Positions 1-9,271 of a stretch of DNA of 64,000 nucleotides are shown here, piece after piece. A program made the translations under genes and the position numbers. Position 1 is the stretch's first letter; the number at the start of each line of letters is the position of its first letter. The stretch covers positions 1 to 64,000 of the forward strand of contig CAIOSI010000017.1 of NCBI GenBank assembly GCA_903860975.1. Reading direction: 5' to 3'. The DNA is from an uncultured Alphaproteobacteria bacterium. Lineage in GTDB: Bacteria; Pseudomonadota; Alphaproteobacteria; Caulobacterales; Caulobacteraceae. The notes below the pieces were generated by a model that saw nothing but the letters and a program-made list of their open reading frames with translations, was not told where the DNA came from and did not search any database.

Positions 1-40
1 CCATCTTGCATAAGGAACGAAGCCGGAACACTGTGGGGTC

Positions 41-499
41 GTGGACGCTATCAATCCCAACGCCTCGGTCTCCCGGCCAGAAACGACGGCCGCTGTCACC
101 CGTGGAGCGGCGCGCTTACTGAACGCGCTCGGCTATGCGCCACTGGCCGAGGTGACGCTGCCTAATGGACGCAGAGCGGACCTGATGGCGCTTGGTCGCA
201 AGGGCGATATCTTCATCGTCGAGGTGAAGTCGAGCCTTGAGGATTTCCGCACCGACCAGAAATGGCATGAGTATCAGCCCTATTGTGATGCTTTCGCCTT
301 CGCCGTGGCACCGGAGTTCCCGCGGGAAATCCTTCCGCAGGAACCTGGGTTAATCGTTGCCGACGGGTTCGGCGGCGCGGTGTTGCGCGAGGCTGGTGTG
401 GCCCCGCTTGCCGGCGCTCGGCGCAAGGCCTTGACCTTGGCGTTCGCGCGGTTGGCGGCGTTCAGAGCCGCGGGGATTCAGACTTTGGTATTGGAATAG
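41..499 (+). CDS. mmcB: MmcB family DNA repair protein
   Basis: A 152-aa protein of the MmcB (DUF1052) family, known in Caulobacter as part of the SOS-linked response to DNA damage. The body is a compact nuclease-like fold: the segment RRADLMAL near residue 44 followed by IFIVEVKSS near residue 58 gives the D...ExK spacing of PD-(D/E)XK-type cores, and the conserved DFRTDQKWHEYQPYCD stretch follows. The start is GTG at 41, with a G-rich stretch just upstream as a weak ribosome site. It stands alone on the plus strand, convergent with the broken MmcQ-like gene. The family assignment is firm; the nuclease role is family-level inference. Confidence 0.85.
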   Translation: MDAINPNASVSRPETTAAVTRGAARLLNALGYAPLAEVTLPNGRRADLMALGRKGDIFIVEVKSSLEDFRTDQKWHEYQPYCDAFAFAVAPEFPREILPQEPGLIVADGFGGAVLREAGVAPLAGARRKALTLAFARLAAFRAAGIQTLVLE

Positions 500-537
500 C
501 CCACGCCGGTTTTTGTCCCAACCTTCATCGCGCTCAG

Positions 538-1085
538 CTAACGACGAGAGTCTGTGATCTCTACGCCCGCGTCGCGCTTTGGCGTCGGCCCGCTGCGCAG
601 GCTGTACAAGATGTCTCTGGGCGGCTTTTTCCGGTCCTGATCATAGCCGCACCCGCGCCATTCACCTGAAAGATTGGAGCCTTGAAATCCGTCACCGGCT
701 GGCGTCGATCCCGCTCCAGTCGGTGATGATCGCTGATCTCCCAATCTTCTAGAGAGCTTCGCGCTGGCGTTAGCCCGGCTGATTTTTTTGGAGACGACCT
801 GGCGCCAAGCGTCTTTGACCAAGTCTGCGATTTCCTGGGCGTCCAGGATTTCGATCTCTACCCAGCTCCATCGCAAGGCTCCGGCGATATCAGGTGTGAA
901 GACGTGGGGCGGGCCTCAAACAGGCGCTCCTGATGGTTCTTATCAAGCTTCATGATGATCCGGCGGCCGGAGGCTTGGACGAGGCCCTTGCGACCGACCT
1001 GGAAGGCCTTCCAGCCTGGCAGGTCGTTCTCCCAAGCGCCTGGAAGCGACGGGGCGAGGGCGCGGATATCGTCCCAGGTCGCCAA
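538..1085 (-). pseudogene. MmcQ/YjbR-family protein, frameshifted
   Basis: The minus strand encodes an MmcQ/YjbR-like N-terminal half beginning MATWDDIRALAPSLPG at 1085. It loses frame at the GGGG run at 906-909. Restoring one base joins it to a second frame reading PHVFTPDIAGALRWSWVEIEILD, then LVKDAWRQVVSKK, the usual end of this family. Beyond about 750 the open frame continues to 538 with unrelated but codon-like sequence (GYDQDRKKPPRDILYSL), so a second lesion or a neighbouring fragment is possible. It starts 8 nt behind the actR stop and would belong to the actS-actR transcript. It is either a genuine pseudogene or a one-base sequence error in a homopolymer. Confidence 0.7.
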
Positions 1086-1093
1086 AGCGCCGC

Positions 1094-1651
1094 CTAACGC
1101 GGAGCGCGCTTGGCGAGGATCCTTTGCAAGGTGCGCCGGTGCATGTTGAGCCGCCGCGCCGTCTCCGAGACGTTGTGGTTGCAGAGCTCATAGATGCGTT
1201 GGATGTGCTCCCAGCGTACGCGGTCCGCGCTCATGGGATTGTCTGGTGGGGCCGGTGCCTCGCCGCCGCGGGCCAATAGAGCGCGTGCCACGTCGTCGGC
1301 ATCGGCGGGTTTTGACAGATAATCAACGGCACCGGCCTTCACGGCCTGCACGGCAGTGGCGATGTTACCGTAGCCGGTCAGCATGATGATCTTTGCGTCA
1401 GGCCTGGCCTCGCGAACCGCCTCGACCACCCTCAACCCGCTGCCGTCCTCGAGGCGCATGTCAAGCACCGCGAACGCGGGCGGGTGCGTCCTGACGGCAA
1501 CCAAGGCTTCAGCCACCGAGCCCACCAGGACGGGCTCAAAGCCCCTCTGTTCCAGCGCGCGGCCAAGCCGCGTTCGCAGTGGAGCGTCGTCGTCCAGCAC
1601 CAACAACGTCTTGTCGGGCAAGCCGGCGATTTCGGTGGATAGGTCGGTCAT
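1094..1651 (-). CDS. actR: ActR/RegA/PrrA-type redox response regulator
   Basis: A 185-aa response regulator of the RegA/ActR/PrrA family, partner of the adjacent membrane kinase. The receiver domain covers residues 14-125, with an acidic pocket LDDDAP near 19-24, phospho-acceptor Asp64 in VLDMRLEDG and the switch Lys in YLSKPAD. A Pro-rich linker leads to a short C-terminal Fis-type helix-turn-helix, NVSETARRLNMHRRTLQRIL, which is nearly invariant in this family and binds DNA. Family members control respiration, nitrogen and carbon fixation genes in response to redox state. It lies 98 nt downstream of actS on the same strand. Confidence 0.93.
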   Translation of the reverse strand: MTDLSTEIAGLPDKTLLVLDDDAPLRTRLGRALEQRGFEPVLVGSVAEALVAVRTHPPAFAVLDMRLEDGSGLRVVEAVREARPDAKIIMLTGYGNIATAVQAVKAGAVDYLSKPADADDVARALLARGGEAPAPPDNPMSADRVRWEHIQRIYELCNHNVSETARRLNMHRRTLQRILAKRAPR

Positions 1652-1749
1652 GAGGCGATCCCTTGCATCGGGTTACCTAAGCTCTGACGTCTGCGGCATT
1701 CTGTCGCGGTTTACGGCGGTTCAGCAAGCCGGAACTCGCACAATTGAAA

Positions 1750-3060
1750 TTAGAGCGCGTGAGGTTCGATGTTTGAGCGCGGCCAGGTCGCAGAAACCAC
1801 AGCTCCGTGCGGCCTGGTGTTCTTAAAGGTCACAACAGCCCCAGTTCGTTCCAAAAGCGTCTTGGCGATGAAGAAGCCCAGTCCCATGCCGATATGCCCC
1901 GTGCGCGATCCTTCGGCGCCCGGGCGGGTGGTCACATAGGGCTCGCCGAGCTTGGCCAGCACCTCGGGCGCGAAGCCCGGACCGTCGTCGCGCACTTCCA
2001 TAGAGATCGTCTGGGCGTCGAAACGGGCGGAGACCAGGATCTCGGATTCGGCGAAGTCGATAGCGTTCTCCAAAAATGAGGCGAACGCATGAGTGATCTC
2101 GGGCGTTCGGCGAACATCGGGTGCCTTCATGCCCTTGGCACCTGTGACGATCGCTTCGACGCGAACGCCCTTTACGGCAGCATGTGGCTCTATCACCTCC
2201 TGTAGAAGCTGGCGAAGCGAAAGGCGTTCATGCACTTCGTCGGAGACGGCGGCGGGCGTTTCGGTCAGGCGGCGCAGGATTTCGCGACAGCGCTCTGCCT
2301 GCGAGATCAGCAATTCAGCATCGTCTCTAACGGCCTTCGATGGTGCCTCACGCTGGAGTTCTTTTGCGACAATGGAGATCGTCGCAAGCGGCGTGCCGAG
2401 CTCGTGGGCGGCCGCCGCGGCAAGTGCTCCCAAGGCTGAGAGCCGCTGCTCGCGCGCCAAAACCGCCTGAGTTACGTCAAGCGCGAGCGCCATTCGCGCC
2501 GACTCTACGGCGGCCTGGCGCACGTAACCCGCCGTCAGGGCGATACCGGCGGTATTGGCAAGTGCGGCGGCGAGGCGGAAGCCGAGCGGTATCGTCAAAG
2601 CAACGCCTGGAGCTTGCGGCAGGGGAAGCGACAGGAACGCAAGTGTCGTCGAAAGTATCGCCGCTACGCCACCCAGGATCAGCACCGAGCCTATCGGCAG
2701 CGTTGCGGCGGCCAGAGTTACGGGCGCGATCAGCATCAGCACAAAGGGGTTCGAGGTCCCGCCGGTCAGATAAACCAGGATGCTGATCTGTAGGATATCG
2801 ATGCCGAGCTGGGCTGCGGCTTCGCGATCTCGAAACACCCTCTGTCCGGGCCAGGCGACACTTGTGAGCAGATTCACACCGGCGCTTGCCCCGACGACCG
2901 TGAAACAGACCACGTAGGGCAGCGACAATCCCATACCCATGACGAAGAGCAGCATGAGTGTTTCACCGGACACGACCAGCCAGCGCAGAGTCACAAGGGT
3001 CCTGACCCTTAGGTGCCCCCGGTGGGCGGCGCTTTCGGACCAATCCTCGCCGGTGCTCAT
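1750..3060 (-). CDS. actS: ActS/RegB/PrrB-type redox sensor histidine kinase
   Basis: A membrane histidine kinase paired with actR. From the chosen start it has about six hydrophobic segments, the quinone-responsive motif GGTSNPF between membrane helices, the H-box AAHELGTPL carrying the phospho-histidine, and the redox-active cysteine of RegB in the helix AERCREILRR. G-box motifs (RDDGPGFAPE, GMGLGFFIAK) complete the ATPase domain. I chose ATG 3060 because a GAGGCGG ribosome site lies just upstream and homologues begin shortly before the RGHLRVRTLV motif; an in-frame start at 3174 would add 38 residues. It is divergent from the SCO gene, as expected for a RegB/SenC/RegA neighbourhood. Confidence 0.92.
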   Translation of the reverse strand: MSTGEDWSESAAHRGHLRVRTLVTLRWLVVSGETLMLLFVMGMGLSLPYVVCFTVVGASAGVNLLTSVAWPGQRVFRDREAAAQLGIDILQISILVYLTGGTSNPFVLMLIAPVTLAAATLPIGSVLILGGVAAILSTTLAFLSLPLPQAPGVALTIPLGFRLAAALANTAGIALTAGYVRQAAVESARMALALDVTQAVLAREQRLSALGALAAAAAHELGTPLATISIVAKELQREAPSKAVRDDAELLISQAERCREILRRLTETPAAVSDEVHERLSLRQLLQEVIEPHAAVKGVRVEAIVTGAKGMKAPDVRRTPEITHAFASFLENAIDFAESEILVSARFDAQTISMEVRDDGPGFAPEVLAKLGEPYVTTRPGAEGSRTGHIGMGLGFFIAKTLLERTGAVVTFKNTRPHGAVVSATWPRSNIEPHAL

Positions 3061-3243
3061 ATCCCGCCTCGAGACATCGCTTGTTCGCCGGGGCTCGACT
3101 TGCATACCGACGGCCCCGGTCCTATCGAGGTCGGGTTGTGGTGCCTGGGCGTTGAGCGTCCTGGGTTTGACCATGCCTTACCAAGATCGCTCGGCTAGTC
3201 CGCCTTGACGAGCCCCAAAGCGGAAGTCGCTACAGGACGCATC

Positions 3244-3855
3244 ATGAGCCGGAGCATCTGGGCCATCCTAGCCATCCTGGCCTTAGCCTTTGCCGCTGTG
3301 ACTGGCCTGGCGGTGCAAAAGGGCGTTCTGGGTGCCCGTGCGCCGGCGGCAGCGATCGGCGGGCCATTCCACCTGGTCAATCAGAGTGGCGCTGCTGTCG
3401 ATGAGTCCGTCTTGAAGCACAAGTGGAGCGCGGTCTTCTTCGGCTTCACCTTTTGCCCCGAAGCCTGCCCGACGACCCTATTGGCCCTGGGTCAGGCGGA
3501 AAAGCTGCTGGGCCGCAAAGCCGACGACTTCCAAACCGTCTTTATTTCGATCGATCCCGAGCGCGACACGCCCAAGGTGATGGCGAACTATCTTTCCAAC
3601 ACAGCCTTCGCGCGTCGCACGATCGGACTGACCGGCACTGCGCAGGCCGTTGCCGAAGCTGCGCACGCCTACAAAGTTTTCTATCAGAAGGTCGGCGATG
3701 GGCGGAATTATCAGGTGAACCACTCGACCATCACTTATCTGATGAGCCCGAGCGGCGATTTCGTTTGCGTCATACCCTATGGGGAGACACCTCAGCTGAT
3801 GGCCGATCAGATCGAGCGGGCCATGAAACAAGGCTCTCACGCCCAGTCCTGCTGA
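3244..3855 (+). CDS. SCO1/SenC family copper chaperone
   Basis: A 203-aa membrane-anchored thioredoxin-fold protein of the SCO1/SenC family, which delivers copper to the CuA site of cytochrome c oxidase. One N-terminal membrane helix (residues 4-24) is followed by the copper motif FCPEAC (Cys71 and Cys75), the conserved SIDPERDTP stretch and the distal copper ligand His160 in VNHSTITYL. The start is ATG 3244 with AGGACG upstream; a longer TTG start at 3205 is less likely. It is divergent from actS, matching the regB-senC neighbourhood of other alphaproteobacteria. Confidence 0.93.
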   Translation: MSRSIWAILAILALAFAAVTGLAVQKGVLGARAPAAAIGGPFHLVNQSGAAVDESVLKHKWSAVFFGFTFCPEACPTTLLALGQAEKLLGRKADDFQTVFISIDPERDTPKVMANYLSNTAFARRTIGLTGTAQAVAEAAHAYKVFYQKVGDGRNYQVNHSTITYLMSPSGDFVCVIPYGETPQLMADQIERAMKQGSHAQSC

Positions 3856-3926
3856 TTTTTCCGAAGCTAAGGTATGGACGCGATTAACCGTTCGGGTGTT
3901 ATGCTGCGGCGCACAAAGGACGCGGC

Positions 3927-5225
3927 ATGCTCTATTCCCTCTACGAGGCCGGTTTTTATGCTGCAGCGCCGCTGCGAGCGGCAGCGCGTCTGACGCGCGA
4001 CTTCTGGTCCTCACCACTCAATCCCGCCAAGGACAGTGACCTCGGACGTCGACTCTACGCCAACGCTGACCTGTTCGCGAACCTTACACGCCGATATGGC
4101 AGGCCGACTTGGGGCATCGATAAAGTGCAGATCGACGGGCAGTCGGTGCGCGTACGCATCGAGGAAGTCTGGTCGAGCCCTTGGTGTAAGTTGATCCACT
4201 TTGCTCGTGACGTCGCTGACATGCGCCGCGCCGGGCGTCGAACGCGCGAGCCGGCGGTGCTCATCGTGGCCCCGCTTTCGGGCCACTACGCCACATTGCT
4301 TCGTGGCACGGTCGAGGCCTTCTTGCAGGATCAGGACGTCTACATCACCGAATGGACCAACGCCCGCGACGTGCCGGTGATGGAAGGCCGCTTCGATTTT
4401 CACGACTATATCGACCACATTCGCACCATGCTGCAGGTGCTGGGCCCGAGGCCGCACGTCGTGGCTGTCTGCCAGCCCGGCCCGCCGGTCCTGGCCGCCG
4501 CCGCGCTGATGGCCGAGGACGGCGATGATTGCCGGCCAGGGTCGATGACCTTCATGGGTTCGCCGATCGATGCGCGACTGTCGCCGACGGTGACAAACAA
4601 ACTCGCTGAGGAGCGGCCTTTTACGTGGTTCCAACACCACATGATCGACACCGTCCCGCCGCCCTATCCAGGCATGGGCCGGCGCGTCTATCCGGGGTTC
4701 GTGCAGCTTGCCAGCTTCATGTCAATGAACGCCGAAAAGCACCAGGAGGCGCACCAGCGCTACCTTCGCCAGCTCATGGATGGCGACGGCGACGGTGCCG
4801 AGAGGCACCTGGAATTCTACGACGAATATTTGTCGGTTCTCGACCTTACCGAGGAATTTTATCTCCAGACGGTCGACGTGGTGTTCCAACGATACTTGCT
4901 GCCCAAGGGTGAGCTTGAACACAGGGGCCGCCTGGTGAGGCCGGACTTGATCAGGGACATTCGCCTGCTCACCGTTGAGGGCGAAAATGATGACATTTCC
5001 GGGATCGGCCAAACTCAGGCTGCGCATGATCTTTGCTCGGGCCTGCCAGCGACGTTCAAGCAGGACTATGTCCAACCCAAGGTTGGCCACTATGGGGTCT
5101 TCAATGGCGCCTGCTTCCGCGACGAGATTTATCCGCGTGTTCGAGACGTCATTTGGGAGGCTGAGCTGGCGGTTTCCCGTGAGCCGGCCAACGTCGCCCT
5201 CCCCAAGGGAACCAAAGCCGCCTAG
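3927..5225 (+). CDS. phaZ: Intracellular polyhydroxyalkanoate (PHB) depolymerase
   Basis: A 432-aa cytoplasmic polyhydroxyalkanoate depolymerase of the PhaZ1 type, which mobilises stored polyhydroxybutyrate. The N-terminus (MLYSLYEAG...) and the VRIEEVWSSPWC region are typical of the family. The alpha/beta-hydrolase nucleophile is a cysteine, Cys182 in VAVCQPGPP, as in intracellular PhaZ enzymes. The conserved C-terminal PHB_depo_C region ends with VGHYGVFNG, which carries the catalytic histidine. There is no signal peptide, consistent with cytoplasmic action. ATG 3927 follows an AAAGGA ribosome site. No PHA synthase or phasin gene is in the window. Confidence 0.92.
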   Translation: MLYSLYEAGFYAAAPLRAAARLTRDFWSSPLNPAKDSDLGRRLYANADLFANLTRRYGRPTWGIDKVQIDGQSVRVRIEEVWSSPWCKLIHFARDVADMRRAGRRTREPAVLIVAPLSGHYATLLRGTVEAFLQDQDVYITEWTNARDVPVMEGRFDFHDYIDHIRTMLQVLGPRPHVVAVCQPGPPVLAAAALMAEDGDDCRPGSMTFMGSPIDARLSPTVTNKLAEERPFTWFQHHMIDTVPPPYPGMGRRVYPGFVQLASFMSMNAEKHQEAHQRYLRQLMDGDGDGAERHLEFYDEYLSVLDLTEEFYLQTVDVVFQRYLLPKGELEHRGRLVRPDLIRDIRLLTVEGENDDISGIGQTQAAHDLCSGLPATFKQDYVQPKVGHYGVFNGACFRDEIYPRVRDVIWEAELAVSREPANVALPKGTKAA

Positions 5226-5236
5226 ATTCGCCTTTG

Positions 5237-5974
5237 ATGAGTCTGTTCGGTCGATCTCTGTCTGACGGCGACCGGCTGGAAGTGGCCGGTGCTGCCGTAA
5301 CCCTGCGGGTTAACAGCCGTGCGCGTCGCGTTTCCCTCCGTCTCGACCGAACCCGCCGAGAGATCGTCGCCACCGCACCTTCGCCGCGTCGACTGCCTGA
5401 AGCTGCCGCCTTCGCCCGCGAGCGGGCCGGGTGGATCGCAGAGCGGATGGCAGAACTGCCCGAAGCCACGCCACTCTATCCGGGGCTGGTGCTTCAGGTT
5501 TTCGGCGAGCCGGTGCGCCTCGAGGCTGGGGTCGGTCGCGCCAAGTGGCTTCCTGCGGCAAACGGCGAGCCCACGCGGATCCGCGCGATGGGAGAGGGAG
5601 AGGGCTATGCTCGCGCGGTGATCCTCATGTTGAAAAGGCGCGCGATGGTCGTGCTTTGCGAGCGAACCGAGGTCTATGCTGCGATGCTTGGCGCTGCGGC
5701 TCCAAAGGTGACTGTCGCCGACGCAAAGGGCCGCTGGGGATCCTGCCGTCCGGGCCTGCGTGGCGCTCAGGCCTCGATCCGTTACAGCTGGCGTTTGGCG
5801 CTCGCACCCTTTGAGGTGGCCGACTATGTGGCGGCGCACGAATGCGCTCATTTGCTGGAGCTCAATCATGGCCCAAGGTTCTGGGCTCTCGTGAAGGCCC
5901 TGGTGGGTGAGCCTAAACCTTACCGCGCGTGGCTCCGCGCTGAAGGTGCCAGGCTGCACGCATTTGGCCGCTGA
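5237..5974 (+). CDS. YgjP-like (SprT-type) zinc metallopeptidase
   Basis: A 245-aa protein of the YgjP/DUF45 metallopeptidase family. The zinc site is HECAH at about residues 201-205, with a third ligand in ELNHGPRFW downstream. The preceding motif GRWGSCRPG is diagnostic of the family. An N-terminal region of paired beta-strands (VTLRVNSRARRVSLRLDR) is also usual. It begins 12 nt after the PHB depolymerase stop and is probably co-transcribed with it, but no functional link is evident. A TTG three bases earlier is also in frame. Confidence 0.88.
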   Translation: MSLFGRSLSDGDRLEVAGAAVTLRVNSRARRVSLRLDRTRREIVATAPSPRRLPEAAAFARERAGWIAERMAELPEATPLYPGLVLQVFGEPVRLEAGVGRAKWLPAANGEPTRIRAMGEGEGYARAVILMLKRRAMVVLCERTEVYAAMLGAAAPKVTVADAKGRWGSCRPGLRGAQASIRYSWRLALAPFEVADYVAAHECAHLLELNHGPRFWALVKALVGEPKPYRAWLRAEGARLHAFGR

Positions 5975-6117
5975 ACCGTTCATTCAACGTCGCGCTGGGG
6001 CGGGGAGGTCGTTGAAGGTGCCATACGAAAGCGCGCCGCTTTGGCGACGATCTTCGATAACTCGGGGGCTGGTGGCTTAATTCGCGCGCCGTTCTTCAGC
6101 TTCGCTGCGACTTCGAA

Positions 6118-8124
6118 TCAGTGTGGCGCTTCTTCCTGCGAAGGCCGGATTTGGGCTGATGGCCGCGACGCCGGCTTCGGCGGCGCAGAATCGGCTTCGT
6201 GGTCCCCATGCAGCAGGTCGTTCACACCGCTGATGATCTGACTAATGGCGTCGCTGGAGGTTTCCTCCGTTGGCGGGGCCTCTGCGCCCGGAATCAACTC
6301 TGTTTTCAATCGCGGAAGGACTTGGACCATATAGTCATGCCAGATACCGGCCGGTATGCCGCCGCCGGTAACCTTCTTCATCGGTGTGTTGTCGTCCCGG
6401 CCGACCCAGACGGCAGTGACGAAGCCGCCAGTGTAGCCCATGAACCAGGCGTCGCGATAATCGCTGGTGGTGCCCGTTTTGCCAGCAAGGTCATAACCCT
6501 TGACGTTTGCTCGGGTCCCTGTGCCCGACGCGATCACCTGGCGCAGCATTCGGATCATGTAGGATAGCGCCGGCTGCCCGATCACGGCGCGACGCTGGTC
6601 GTTACCCATACTGTGGTCGAACAGCATCCGACCGCTCGCGGTTCGGATACGCTCGATAGCGTAGGCTTTCGCGAAGACACCTCCGTTGGAGAACGGGGCG
6701 TAGGCCTGGGCCATCTCCAGCGGGCTCACCTCTACCGCGCCCAGCGCCATGGAGGGATCAAGCTGAATCGGCGACACGATCCCGAGGCGATGGGCGGTTG
6801 CGGCGACGTTGGATGTACCCACCTCGTTCGCAAGGCGGGCGGCCACAGTGTTGATGGACTCCTTCAGGCCGATCTCCAGCGTGATCGGCCCGAGATATTT
6901 TCCGGTATAGTTGCGCGGCGTCCAAGTTCCGATGGTGATCGGTTCGTCGACGACGGGCGTATCGGGCGTTTGTCCTGCCTCAATGGCGGTCAGGTAGACG
7001 AACGGTTTAAAGGAGGATCCCGCTTGTCGCCTGGCCTGGGTTGCTCGGTCGAACTGGCTTTGCAGATAGTTGACGCCGCCGACGTAAGCCCGGACGCGCC
7101 CCTCCCCGTCGAGGGAGACCAGAGCAGCCTGCTGCACCCCTTGCGGCTTGGCGGCGACGACGTCCGTTTGTATTGTCTGTTCAGCAGAGGCCTGCAGCGG
7201 GAGATCTAGTGTCGTCTCTACGACCAGATCTTCAGTGGGTTCGCCGACCAGGTGTCGGACCTGGTCGTCCACCCAATCGGTGAAATATTGTGCCCTTTGG
7301 TTTGCCAGAACCGGATTGACCCGTACCGGTGCTTTCAGTGCTTCGTCCCGCTGCTGTGGCGTGATGGCGTGAATGCGGACCATCTCGTCGAGCACGATCG
7401 TGGCCCGGCGCGCAGCTCGGTCTGTCGCTGCCACCGGCGAATAACGTGATGGTCCCTTCATGAGCCCGGCAAGCAAGGCGCTTTCACCTAGCGTCAACTC
7501 GGCGGCGGGCTTGTTGAAGTAACGCTGCGAGGCCGCTTCGATGCCATAAGCGCCTTCCCCGAAATATTCGCGGTTCAGGTAAAGCTCGAGAATCTGTTTC
7601 TTGGAGAACTTGGCCTCCAACCATACCGCGAGGATGAGCTCTTGGGCCTTGCGCCGATAGGTCTGGTTCGGTGTCAGGAAGAGCGCGCGGGCCAGCTGCT
7701 GAGTGATCGTTGAGCCGCCGCGCAACGGCCCGCCCCGTTTGTGCGTCCAGTTATAGGCCTGGCTACGCACAATCCCCCAGGGGTTGAACCCGAAGTGCCA
7801 GTAAAACCATCTGTCTTCGATAGCCACGAAGGCCTTCGGCACGTAGGGCGGTAGTTTGTTGAGATCGACAGGCGGGGCGTATTGGCTGCCGCGTACCGCC
7901 ACGAGGCCGCCCGAACGGTCGAGGTAGGAAATCGAGGGCTGGCGTTTGACGTCGTAGAGCTTTGAGGTGTCGGGCAAGTCCACCGAGAAGACCGCGAAGA
8001 ACGCCACAACGAAGATCAGCGCCCAGACGCCCAGCACAAGCGTCCAGTAAATCAGCGCCTGCAGCGGTGAGCGGCCCGGGCGGGGCCCGCGAGGGCCGCC
8101 GGCCGGCGGCTGCGCGTTCGCCAT
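6118..8124 (-). CDS. Class A penicillin-binding protein (PBP1a-type)
   Basis: A bifunctional peptidoglycan glycosyltransferase/transpeptidase of about 668 aa. A single N-terminal membrane anchor is followed by the GT51 domain with catalytic Glu in AIEDRWFYWH and the GGSTITQQLAR motif. The transpeptidase domain has the Ser in AGSSFKP near residue 370, SIN in the second motif and the KTGTT motif. The C-terminus is short and ends in a Pro/Ser-rich tail without a BiPBP_C domain. I favour ATG 8124, preceded by AGGACGACG; an in-frame ATG at 8172 adds 16 residues but lacks a good ribosome site. It synthesises and cross-links cell-wall glycan at the inner membrane. Confidence 0.92.
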   Translation of the reverse strand: MANAQPPAGGPRGPRPGRSPLQALIYWTLVLGVWALIFVVAFFAVFSVDLPDTSKLYDVKRQPSISYLDRSGGLVAVRGSQYAPPVDLNKLPPYVPKAFVAIEDRWFYWHFGFNPWGIVRSQAYNWTHKRGGPLRGGSTITQQLARALFLTPNQTYRRKAQELILAVWLEAKFSKKQILELYLNREYFGEGAYGIEAASQRYFNKPAAELTLGESALLAGLMKGPSRYSPVAATDRAARRATIVLDEMVRIHAITPQQRDEALKAPVRVNPVLANQRAQYFTDWVDDQVRHLVGEPTEDLVVETTLDLPLQASAEQTIQTDVVAAKPQGVQQAALVSLDGEGRVRAYVGGVNYLQSQFDRATQARRQAGSSFKPFVYLTAIEAGQTPDTPVVDEPITIGTWTPRNYTGKYLGPITLEIGLKESINTVAARLANEVGTSNVAATAHRLGIVSPIQLDPSMALGAVEVSPLEMAQAYAPFSNGGVFAKAYAIERIRTASGRMLFDHSMGNDQRRAVIGQPALSYMIRMLRQVIASGTGTRANVKGYDLAGKTGTTSDYRDAWFMGYTGGFVTAVWVGRDDNTPMKKVTGGGIPAGIWHDYMVQVLPRLKTELIPGAEAPPTEETSSDAISQIISGVNDLLHGDHEADSAPPKPASRPSAQIRPSQEEAPH

Positions 8125-8352
8125 CTCGTCGTCCTGTGGTCGTCTTTGTCGCCCCGAACCGGCGCGACCCATAGCTCAGCGCAGACAAGCACGCGACAAG
8201 ATTGACGAGATATGAACGACAGGCTTTGAGATGGCAGCAGACGTGTGACTCGCCACGCTTCCTTCAATGCCAAGCTTGCGTCACATTCTGCGTTGTGCTT
8301 GCCAGCACACGAACTGACGATCGGGCCGACGCGCCCTGGAGGGACTAATCAT

Positions 8353-8964
8353 ATGCTGCGGATGAAGGTTGCGCTGATGATGGCGCTGGCGATGTTCGGC
8401 GCGACCGCCTGTTCGCAAAATACGGGGACCGCTATCACCCAGGACGACATGGACCTCGGGAGCGCGCAGTCCAAGATCACGGTTGTGGAATATGCCTCGG
8501 TGGGCTGTCCGGTCTGCGCCAAATGGCAGAAGGAGGTCTATCCGGCGTTCAAGGCGAAATATATCGACAGCAACAAGGTCCACTATGTGTTCCGCGAGAT
8601 GCTTGTGGGTGGCGGCCCGGAAGTCACCGTGGCCGCATCAGGCTTCTTGGTGGCCCGCTGCGCCGGCAAGGACAAATATTTTGCTGTCAACGACGCCATC
8701 TTTAAGAATCAGGAACAGGCCTTTGAGGCACCGCGCCAGACCCTGCTCGACGTGGCCAAGTCCGTCGGTATGACCGAAGACAGCTTCAACAAGTGCATTA
8801 ACGACGAAAAAGCCATCAAGGCCCTCGATGACCGTGTCACGCGCCACAGCCGCGACGATCATATCAATTCCACGCCCACGTTCGTGATTAATGGAAAGTC
8901 GCTGGAGCCCGGCTATCACACACTTGATGAGATCGACGCGGCGATCAAAGCCGCCGGTGCCTAA
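8353..8964 (+). CDS. DsbA-family thioredoxin-fold (lipo)protein
   Basis: A 203-aa exported thioredoxin-fold protein. The N-terminal signal ends at GATACS, where Cys20 could be lipidated, although the box is not canonical. The active site is CPVC (Cys52, Cys55) in the DsbA/Thioredoxin_4 arrangement, and the cis-Pro motif is STPTFVINGK. It probably catalyses disulphide formation or isomerisation in the periplasm. ATG 8353 follows a strong GGAGGG site; the frame is open further upstream to 8245 without a plausible start signal. It is divergent from the PBP gene across about 230 bp. Confidence 0.88.
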   Translation: MLRMKVALMMALAMFGATACSQNTGTAITQDDMDLGSAQSKITVVEYASVGCPVCAKWQKEVYPAFKAKYIDSNKVHYVFREMLVGGGPEVTVAASGFLVARCAGKDKYFAVNDAIFKNQEQAFEAPRQTLLDVAKSVGMTEDSFNKCINDEKAIKALDDRVTRHSRDDHINSTPTFVINGKSLEPGYHTLDEIDAAIKAAGA

Positions 8965-9271
8965 GCAGAGGCGTCATACCTGAAGAGCGCAGCGCCTCGT
9001 TTGGGCCTTGCCTTCCGCGAGATGGACGTTGGCGGAAGGGGTATGCGCTTGGGTGGTGCAAACGCCCCTTCTGCTGGCACCTCCTTACAACGCCACCGCA
9101 TAACTGCTGTGCGAAAATAGCAGTTGCGAGAGATCTTAACACTGTTATCTTAGCAATGCTCAGTTCGTGGTGCGCCGAGGGTGGGGATACCCGAGGCGAT
9201 TCCCCTCCGCGACCAGGGCCGGCGCCTTGAGCAGGGGCGTCGCCACTCCCCGAACTGTTGGAGGGCTCATC
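8965..9271. other. Intergenic region with inverted repeats
   Basis: About 300 bp without a convincing gene. It contains several short inverted repeats: GAGGCG/CGCCTC at 8968-8973 and 8993-8998 just behind the thioredoxin gene, CCTTCCGC/GCGGAAGG at 9011-9018 and 9032-9039, and AACTGCT/AGCAGTT at 9102-9108 and 9119-9125. None has a run of T, so none is a clear terminator. The AT-richer stretch at about 9125-9165 is a plausible promoter for the small exported gene that follows. Confidence 0.4.
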
